This document shows positions 6,075 to 10,348 of a stretch of 10,348 bases of DNA, one piece after another. The position numbers and the translations under genes were made by a program. Every line of letters begins with the position of its first letter. Position 1 is the stretch's first letter. Source of the DNA: Acidobacteriaceae bacterium (GTDB lineage Bacteria > Acidobacteriota > Terriglobia > Terriglobales > Acidobacteriaceae); NCBI GenBank assembly GCA_003135495.1, contig PLBX01000291.1, positions 1-10,348 of the forward strand. The letters run 5' to 3'. Below the pieces are notes generated by a model, which was given only the letters and a program-made list of their open reading frames with translations, did not search any database and was not told the origin of the DNA.

Positions 6075-6791
6075 ATGAATATTGGCCTTTTTGGCGGCAC
6101 CTTCGACCCGATTCATAACGGGCACGTGGCATTGGCGCATGCGGCTCTCGGCCGCTATGGCCTCGGGCAAATATTATTTGTTCCAGCGAATATTCCGTCG
6201 CACAAGCAGAAGCATCCGTTGACCCCTTTTCTTCACCGATATGCCATGGTGGCACTGGCGACGCAGGATGACAAAAAATTTGTCCCATCGCTGCTTGAAG
6301 GGCCAGAATTTGTAGTGCAGGATGCAGCGAAGGTTAACGGCCCCTCCGCAGAACGCAAGCCCGCTATAAATTATTCCATCGATACGGTACGGCGGCTGAA
6401 GCAAAGCCTCAAAAAATCAGACCGGCTTTTCTTTTTGATCGGAATTGACGCCTTCCTCGACATTGCAAAATGGCGCGAGGCCGTGGCTCTCCTGCGGGAA
6501 TGCGAATTCGTAATTGCGAGCCGACCTGGATTTTCTCTGCGCGATGTGGCCGAGTCGCTTCCAGAAGGCTTGCGTCCCTCCGCAGCCGTAAGCCGCCCTT
6601 TCGATAAACATCCAGCGCAGGGCGATCTTGTGCTGCCGGGATTAAAACTTCATTTACTCGAAGGCGTAAATCAGAGCGTCTCCGCAACAACGATCCGGGC
6701 CGCCGCCGCCCAATCCAGGCCTCTGAAGCGCTGGGTCGATTCACGCGTCGCCGACTACATTCGAAAAGAGCGCCTCTACCAGAACAAATAA
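6075..6791 (+). CDS. nadD: Nicotinate-nucleotide adenylyltransferase NadD
   Basis: NadD transfers AMP from ATP to nicotinate mononucleotide, making deamido-NAD in the common route to NAD. The 238-aa product begins MNIGLFGGTFDPIHNGH, the family signature, with the nucleotidyltransferase HxGH motif at H14-H17. Further hallmarks are YSIDTVRRL (100-108), IGIDAFLDIAKW (122-133), SRPGF (149-153) and the ATP-binding SATTIR (203-208, the ISSTxIR equivalent). The region of about 155-195 is longer than in many homologues, which accounts for the slightly large size. The ATG at 6075 is fixed by the signature directly after it. It is the first gene of the plus-strand cluster with rsfS, 152 bp downstream, an arrangement widespread in bacteria. 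Confidence 0.96.
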   Translation: MNIGLFGGTFDPIHNGHVALAHAALGRYGLGQILFVPANIPSHKQKHPLTPFLHRYAMVALATQDDKKFVPSLLEGPEFVVQDAAKVNGPSAERKPAINYSIDTVRRLKQSLKKSDRLFFLIGIDAFLDIAKWREAVALLRECEFVIASRPGFSLRDVAESLPEGLRPSAAVSRPFDKHPAQGDLVLPGLKLHLLEGVNQSVSATTIRAAAAQSRPLKRWVDSRVADYIRKERLYQNK

Positions 6792-6809
6792 TTCCAGACT
6801 CAGTGGAGC

Positions 6810-6829
6810 GACGGGCGTCCCCGCCCGTC
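6810..6829. repeat. REP-like palindrome after nadD
   Basis: GACGGGCG (6810-6817) and CGCCCGTC (6822-6829) form a perfect 8-bp stem with a TCCC loop, starting 18 bp after the nadD stop. No T-tract follows on either strand, so an intrinsic terminator is unlikely. GC-rich palindromes of this kind are commonly dispersed between genes in bacteria. It could stabilise the 3' end of nadD mRNA or attenuate read-through into rsfS. Confidence 0.55.
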
Positions 6830-6943
6830 CAGCCTGCTAATCGTATTTATACAAAAGAAAACAACTCTGCCAATCGCTCCAGCCCGGCGGAAACCCAGCC
6901 AATCGCCGGTTTCAATTAATAAAGTTACAATCAATAAATACGT

Positions 6944-7399
6944 ATGAAGAAAAAAGACGACCTCAAACTCCAGGTTAACGAAGCCATTCTTGCCTGCCAG
7001 GATAAACAAGCGGAAGATGTCGCGATTCTAGAACTCGAAAAAGATTCTGGAGCTTTCACGGATTACTTTGTGATGTGCAGTGGAACAAATCCACGGCAGA
7101 TCCAAGCCATTGCTGACGCGGTTGACGAGCGTTTGGAGGCTCTCGGACTTCGCGTCGCGCATTCCGAAGGCTACAAGCAAGCGGAGTGGGTGCTGCTCGA
7201 TTATGTGGACTTCGTCGTTCACATATTCTCCGAAAAGGCGCGCCAGTTCTACGATTTGGAACGGCTTTGGAAATCGGCCAAGCGCTTGGAGCCCGCTGAA
7301 CTGTTGGCGAAACCGAAGCGCAAGACTGCGGCCATCAAATCGACCACTTCCCACGCGGTTTCAACCGTAGCGACGAAGCCGCGCAAAAAGAGGGCGTGA
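6944..7399 (+). CDS. rsfS: Ribosomal silencing factor RsfS (Iojap/DUF143 family)
   Basis: RsfS binds ribosomal protein L14 on the 50S subunit and blocks joining with 30S, lowering translation in starvation. The 151-aa product carries the family core from about 8 to 113. Its motifs are DYFVMCSGTNPRQIQAIAD (40-58), EGYKQAEWVLLDYVDFVVHIF (75-95) and the terminal FYDLERLW (102-109). A basic tail of about 38 residues (114-151, Lys/Arg/Thr-rich, ending KPRKKRA) extends past the usual end and may contact rRNA. TACAAT at 6926-6931, twelve bases before the ATG, is a possible -10 for a separate short-leader transcript, but no -35 is convincing. The stop codon lies one base before the next gene's GTG, so the two are probably co-translated. 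Confidence 0.94.
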   Translation: MKKKDDLKLQVNEAILACQDKQAEDVAILELEKDSGAFTDYFVMCSGTNPRQIQAIADAVDERLEALGLRVAHSEGYKQAEWVLLDYVDFVVHIFSEKARQFYDLERLWKSAKRLEPAELLAKPKRKTAAIKSTTSHAVSTVATKPRKKRA

Positions 7400-7400
7400 A

Positions 7401-8234
7401 GTGTCGATTGCAAATCCAGCGCCGTGGGGCTCTTCTTTTCGATTGGTCGCCGCAGAACAGTGGAAGGCAAAATCAGCGCTGCTAGGCAGCGCGGTCACTG
7501 AAGCATTGGTTGAGTTTGCGCGTCCGCTCTCTGGCATGCGCGTTGTTGATCTCGCCAGCGGGACTGGCGAGCCCGGAATCAGCCTTGCGGAAAGAGTTGG
7601 TTCCAGCGGTTCGGTCACAGCGGTGGATCAGAGTTCAGAACTCCTCGAGATTGCCGCCGCGCGCGCCCAAAGTAAAAAGCTGCTCAACTTCAGCACGCAG
7701 CAGTCAGATGCGCACCAGTTGCCATTTGCCGATCATAGTTTCGATCTTGCCACGTGCCGCTTCGGAGTGATGTTCTTTAGCGATGCGCGCGGGGCGCTGA
7801 CGGACCTGCGGCGAGTGTTGAAACCCGGCAGCCGCGCGTGCTTTGCTGCCTGGGGACCGATCGATCAGCCGTATTGGCAGACCACGATGCAGATTGTCCA
7901 CCGTCACGCCGGCGGCGCAATTCTGCCTGCGGCAGGCGCCGATCCTTTTCGCTTCTCCGCGGCCGACTCTCTCTCGAAAGTCCTCCGCGACTCTGGGTTT
8001 CATGCGGTAGAGGAGTCGAATCGGAACCTGCCCTGGACGTGGCCGGGAAGCGCCGAGGAAGTTTTTGATTATGCATGCGCGGTTGCTGCTCCGTTCCGTC
8101 CCATGATCGAACGGGTGCCGGAAAAAGATTGGCCCGCCATCCGTGCTGAGGCGGTTCAGGCGATGGAGAGATACAAAGTGGCCGATGAGATTCGCTTCGG
8201 CGCGGATGTAATTTTCGCGTCTGGGAAAGCCTGA
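7401..8234 (+). CDS. Class I SAM-dependent methyltransferase (UbiE/Methyltransf_11 type)
   Basis: This 277-aa protein has a standard Rossmann methyltransferase core. Motif I is VVDLASGTGEPG (48-59), the acidic residue ending strand 2 is D76 (VTAVDQS), and SDAHQLPF (102-109) probably packs around the adenine. Motif IV is FDLATCRFGVMFF (114-126), followed by DLRRVLKPGS (135-144). The substrate cannot be told from sequence. The fold is shared by quinone and small-molecule enzymes and is not a known rRNA methylase signature. The GTG start at 7401 is preceded by AGAGGG (7389-7394), a good ribosome-binding site embedded in the end of rsfS. The one-base gap to rsfS implies translational coupling. 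Downstream, 76 bp containing a repeat copy separate it from rlmH. Its insertion between two ribosome-linked genes is suggestive of a translation-related role but does not prove it. Confidence 0.9.
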   Translation: MSIANPAPWGSSFRLVAAEQWKAKSALLGSAVTEALVEFARPLSGMRVVDLASGTGEPGISLAERVGSSGSVTAVDQSSELLEIAAARAQSKKLLNFSTQQSDAHQLPFADHSFDLATCRFGVMFFSDARGALTDLRRVLKPGSRACFAAWGPIDQPYWQTTMQIVHRHAGGAILPAAGADPFRFSAADSLSKVLRDSGFHAVEESNRNLPWTWPGSAEEVFDYACAVAAPFRPMIERVPEKDWPAIRAEAVQAMERYKVADEIRFGADVIFASGKA

Positions 8235-8255
8235 GGCCGCGAAATTGTGGCGGGA

Positions 8256-8286
8256 GCAGGGGTCCCTCGCTTCGCTCGGGATGTCA
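8256..8286 (-). repeat. Dispersed repeat copy upstream of rlmH (inverted orientation)
   Basis: Read on the minus strand, 8286-8261 is TGACATCCCGAGCGAAGCGA followed by GGGACC. It matches the copy in dnaG at about 22 of 26 positions, and the flanking GCAGGG (8256-8261) also recurs inside the element at 1623. It occupies the gap between the methyltransferase and rlmH, ending 24 bp before the rlmH start. It therefore lies in the rlmH 5' leader or promoter region. Confidence 0.7.
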
Positions 8287-8310
8287 GATTATTAACCACT
8301 AAAAAACATC

Positions 8311-8799
8311 GTGAAGATTAAAGTGGCATGGATCGGGAAGACGAAAGAGCCAGCGATTGAGGCTCTGACTGGTGAATATCTAAAGCGCATCTCGCACTAT
8401 GCCGAAGTAGAAGGCGTCGCTTTCAAGGACGAGTCTGGAGTTTTATCGCTCGCCAGCGGCGCTGGACGCAAGAATCAGAACCCTCAAAAAAACAGCAGTA
8501 AAAATAAGAATAAGAATAAAGACCGTCACAAGCTGGTTCTGCTCGATACGCGGGGAAAACAGCTTTCATCAGAAGAGCTGGCTCAGTTTCTGGAACGCGA
8601 GCAACTGAACGCGCTGCCCTTGCTCTTTGCGATCGGCGGCAGTGACGGCTTTAGCGACGACGCGCGCCGTTTAGCCGGCTTTAGCCTATCGCTTGGAAAG
8701 ATGACGCTCCCCCACGAACTGGCACGCGTCGTGCTTCTCGAACAGCTCTACCGCGCTTTCACTATTCTCAAGAAGTATCCCTATCATTTGGGGCATTAA
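8311..8799 (+). CDS. rlmH: 23S rRNA (pseudouridine-1915-N3) methyltransferase RlmH
   Basis: RlmH, a SPOUT methyltransferase acting as a homodimer on assembled 70S ribosomes, methylates pseudouridine 1915 in helix 69 of 23S rRNA. The 162-aa product (usual length about 155) starts with a GTG read as MKIKVAWIGKTKE. It has the family motifs LLDTRGK (77-83), FAIGGSDGF (106-114, SAM-binding knot), LPHELARVVLLEQLYRA (133-149) and the C-terminal YPYHLGH (156-162) that contributes to catalysis. Residues about 50-73 are replaced by a Lys/Asn/Ser-rich low-complexity segment encoded partly by AATAAG-type hexamers at 8503-8520. In E. coli this region is an ordinary helix. The reading frame and catalytic parts are intact, so function is likely kept. 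No clear Shine-Dalgarno sequence precedes the GTG. Confidence 0.95.
   Translation: MKIKVAWIGKTKEPAIEALTGEYLKRISHYAEVEGVAFKDESGVLSLASGAGRKNQNPQKNSSKNKNKNKDRHKLVLLDTRGKQLSSEELAQFLEREQLNALPLLFAIGGSDGFSDDARRLAGFSLSLGKMTLPHELARVVLLEQLYRAFTILKKYPYHLGH
8503..8520. repeat. Hexanucleotide tandem repeat within rlmH
   Basis: AATAAG at 8503-8508 and 8509-8514 is followed by AATAAA at 8515-8520. In the rlmH frame it encodes alternating Asn and Lys (about residues 65-70). The surrounding 8485-8520 is A-rich, unlike the rest of the gene. Such runs are prone to slippage, but a six-base unit keeps the frame. Confidence 0.6.
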
Positions 8800-8956
8800 C
8801 TTTCTGGTAACTGGGCAGCGGCCAGTCGGCCTTTCTTCCTGCCGCAAGGTTTCATCTCTTCGATGCACCTCTGGGACTTTCCAGCAATTCGAATATCACT
8901 TACTGTATCTCTAACAGGCAACGCAAAAGTTTAATTAGTAAAGAGGCCCTCCCCCA

Positions 8957-9124
8957 ATGAAAAACCCGTACGACGTTTTGAGAGCGAAAGAGCAGGAGCT
9001 GTTGCGAGTCCGTAAGGAGATGGACGCGCTGCGAATTGCAGCGCGATTACTTGGCGCCGAGGATTCGGGCGCCGGGAAAAGTGAAGATCAACCCAAACTG
9101 CAACGCGTCGTCGAAATGCCCTAA
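8957..9124 (+). CDS. Small coiled-coil protein, 55 aa
   Basis: The ORF from the ATG at 8957 to TAA at 9122-9124 encodes MKNPYDVLRAKEQELLRVRK at its start, then EMDALRIAARLLG and a polar tail ending QRVVEMP. Residues about 5-33 show heptad-like spacing of Leu/Val/Ile with charged residues between, typical of a short coiled coil. AAAGAGG at 8940-8946, ten bases upstream, is a usable ribosome-binding site, and a clear terminator follows the stop. From memory, small proteins with the NPYDVL...KE...RVRKE pattern recur in Acidobacteria, but their function is unknown to me. It is separated by 157 bp from rlmH and converges with the membrane-protein gene, so it is probably its own transcription unit. 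Confidence 0.75.
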   Translation: MKNPYDVLRAKEQELLRVRKEMDALRIAARLLGAEDSGAGKSEDQPKLQRVVEMP

Positions 9125-9146
9125 GTACCTTCCCCTACCCGTATAG

Positions 9147-9174
9147 AGGCGGACGGAACCCCAACCGTCCGCCT
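9147..9174 (+). terminator. Intrinsic terminator after the 55-aa gene
   Basis: GGCGGACGG (9148-9156) and CCGTCCGCC (9165-9173) form a perfect 9-bp GC-rich stem with an 8-base loop, extended by an A-T pair at 9147/9174. It begins 23 bp after the stop codon. The following tract (TTCGCGTTTG) is only partly T-rich, so termination may be imperfect. It lies in the convergent gap with the minus-strand membrane-protein gene. Confidence 0.6.
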
Positions 9175-9251
9175 TCGCGTTTGTGAGAGATGGCCCGCAA
9201 ACGGCCTGCGCACGTCCCTTAAAAGATAGCCAAGCATGAAATCCGCGTTTA

Positions 9252-9629
9252 TCAGTCCGCAGATCGGGAAGCTGTTTTCACAAACGAAATTATGAAGAGA
9301 ACGCCAAACAGCAAATCAATCCCCGCAAACGCAAGATCGGCACGGTGAAGGCGGCTTTGCATATAGAGAACTGTAAGGGCCGCCGCATAACTGAATTTCT
9401 CCGCGATGCAGGGAATTATGAGCGGGCGGAAGCGCACGGGGTTGGTGGCAATAATGCAGAAGGCGATCTGCCAACTTAGGCCGACGCCCACAAAACCATA
9501 GTAAAACGCGGGGTGAGTAATCGGCGGAGGGTCCTGCTTGCCGATTAAATCGAACATAAAATACAAAGGAGTAAGTACCAGCACGCCCCAGATGCCAGCA
9601 ATCCAGAAAGCTATTTTTGCGAATTTCAT
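9252..9629 (-). CDS. Hypothetical four-helix membrane protein, 125 aa
   Basis: I do not recognise the family. The product is strongly hydrophobic, with four likely membrane helices at about 5-27, 40-62, 73-91 and 99-117, short loops and a basic C-terminus (VKTASRSAD). Pro-rich KQDPPPITHPAF lies in the first loop. There is no cleavable signal peptide beyond the first helix and no catalytic motif is seen. The ATG at 9627-9629 begins MKFAKIAFW. It is 29 bp downstream of the pmbA/tldE-like gene on the same strand, so the two probably share a transcript. No functional link with that protease is evident. Confidence 0.75.
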   Translation of the reverse strand: MKFAKIAFWIAGIWGVLVLTPLYFMFDLIGKQDPPPITHPAFYYGFVGVGLSWQIAFCIIATNPVRFRPLIIPCIAEKFSYAAALTVLYMQSRLHRADLAFAGIDLLFGVLFIISFVKTASRSAD

Positions 9630-9658
9630 CGGGCTTCGCGCTTAAGACGTCAACTCAT

Positions 9659-10348
9659 CTACTCTCCGCCGACGGTCAGTCCGTCAATGCGAATCGTCGG
9701 AGAGGCCGTGCTGCCGCGGAATTCCAGGTCATTGCCAATTTCAGAAATATTGTTGAACATATCTTTGAGATTGCCGGCGACTGTAATTTCTTCCACCGGA
9801 TATGCGAGTTCGCCGTTGACGATCCACATGCCGGAGGCTCCGCGAGAGTAGTCGCCAGTTACTAAATTCGCGCCGTGACCGAGAAACTCGGTTATGTAGA
9901 GACCGTCTTTTATGTCGGCAATGATTTCCTTCGGAGTTTTCGGGCCGGGCTCGAGGAAATAATTTCCCGGGCCAATGCCGGGAGTGCCAGCGAGTCCGCG
10001 AGAAGCGTTGGCAGTGGTTTCGAGTCCCAACTTTTTAGCCGTGTAAGTATTCAGCAAATACGATTTCAAAACGCCATCCTGAATGACCACCGTGCGCCGC
10101 GTAGGAATGCCTTCGCTATCGAAGGGTGAGGTGCCGAAGCCTCCGGGAATGGTGCCGTCATCGACGATGGTGACGTTCGGTCCGGCAATTTTCTCTCCCA
10201 ATTTTCCGGCCAGGAAGGAGGCTCCGCGATAAACGGAGTCGCCGTTCACACCCTCGAAAATATGTCCGAGCATGGAAGTCGCGACCATGGGATCGAGAAC
10301 AACCGGAACGTGCGCGGTCTTCACTTTGCGCGCGCCGAGGCGGCGAAG
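9659..10348 (-). CDS. pmbA: TldD/PmbA family metalloprotease subunit, C-terminal part (TldE/PmbA-like)
   Basis: The C-terminal 229 residues of a TldD/PmbA-family protein run from the right window edge to TAG at 9659-9661. The first visible residues are LRRLGARKVKTAHVPVVLDP, in frame with the rest, so the gene is cut by the window and the GTG at 10324 is not its start. Family motifs are TSPFDSEGIPTRR, GDYSRGASGMW, YPVEEITVAGNLKDMF and IGNDLEFRG. They align by eye with E. coli PmbA (TldE) better than with TldD, and no zinc-binding HExxxH is present in the visible part. In E. coli TldE pairs with TldD to make a protease that matures microcin B17 and degrades CcdA. The partner gene is not in the window but could lie just beyond 10348. 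The four-helix protein gene follows 29 bp downstream. Confidence 0.92.
   Translation of the reverse strand, partial: LRRLGARKVKTAHVPVVLDPMVATSMLGHIFEGVNGDSVYRGASFLAGKLGEKIAGPNVTIVDDGTIPGGFGTSPFDSEGIPTRRTVVIQDGVLKSYLLNTYTAKKLGLETTANASRGLAGTPGIGPGNYFLEPGPKTPKEIIADIKDGLYITEFLGHGANLVTGDYSRGASGMWIVNGELAYPVEEITVAGNLKDMFNNISEIGNDLEFRGSTASPTIRIDGLTVGGE

Noticed and set aside
5845..6288. 147-codon minus-strand ORF overlapping the start of nadD
   Set aside because: It is antisense to the conserved NadD N-terminus and has no recognisable features.
6810..6829. Intrinsic terminator after nadD
   Set aside because: The stem is strong but no T-tract follows on either strand, so it is listed as a REP-like palindrome instead.

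Overview
The window reads as a stretch of an Acidobacteriota chromosome, most likely from a soil Terriglobia/Koribacter-type lineage. This is an inference, not a database match. It rests on moderately high GC, a housekeeping order of nadD, rsfS and rlmH, a hybrid kinase ending in a PilZ domain, a 55-residue MKNPYDVL-type coiled-coil protein, and several copies of a short dispersed repeat (TGTCATcCTGAGCG...) that I associate with such genomes. There are no tRNA or rRNA genes, no CRISPR array and no insertion-sequence transposase.

Layout: (1) 1-1430, minus strand: the first 476 codons of DNA primase dnaG, cut by the window edge. It carries an in-frame low-complexity insert that contains a copy of the dispersed repeat. 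(2) 1431-2366 has no convincing protein gene. It holds a small tandem repeat, a 171-bp element with terminal inverted repeats of the same family, and a strongly structured minus-strand segment (about 1855-2149) that ends in a classical intrinsic terminator. That segment is a candidate stand-alone non-coding RNA and the most interesting object here. (3) 2367-2951: ruvA, plus strand, with a possible leaderless promoter. (4) 2986-3279: an unrecognised 97-aa minus-strand protein. (5) 3416-5683, minus strand: a 755-aa membrane hybrid histidine kinase, with four membrane helices, then PAS, HisKA/HATPase, receiver and PilZ domains. (6) 5684-6074: an intergenic stretch with an inverted repeat and a doubtful small ORF. 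(7) 6075-8799, plus strand: nadD, rsfS, a class I SAM methyltransferase and rlmH. (8) 8957-9124: a 55-aa coiled-coil protein followed by a terminator. (9) 9252-10348, minus strand: a four-helix membrane protein downstream of the C-terminal part of pmbA/tldE.

Together the genes are mostly core functions: replication priming, Holliday-junction processing, NAD synthesis, ribosome silencing and 23S rRNA methylation. The nadD-rsfS-methyltransferase-rlmH block is a cofactor and ribosome cluster in which rsfS and the methyltransferase are one base apart and probably translationally coupled. The accessory-looking content is repeats and structured nucleic acid: repeat copies sit inside dnaG, upstream of dnaG and just upstream of rlmH, and rlmH has a Lys/Asn-rich insert built on a hexanucleotide tandem repeat.
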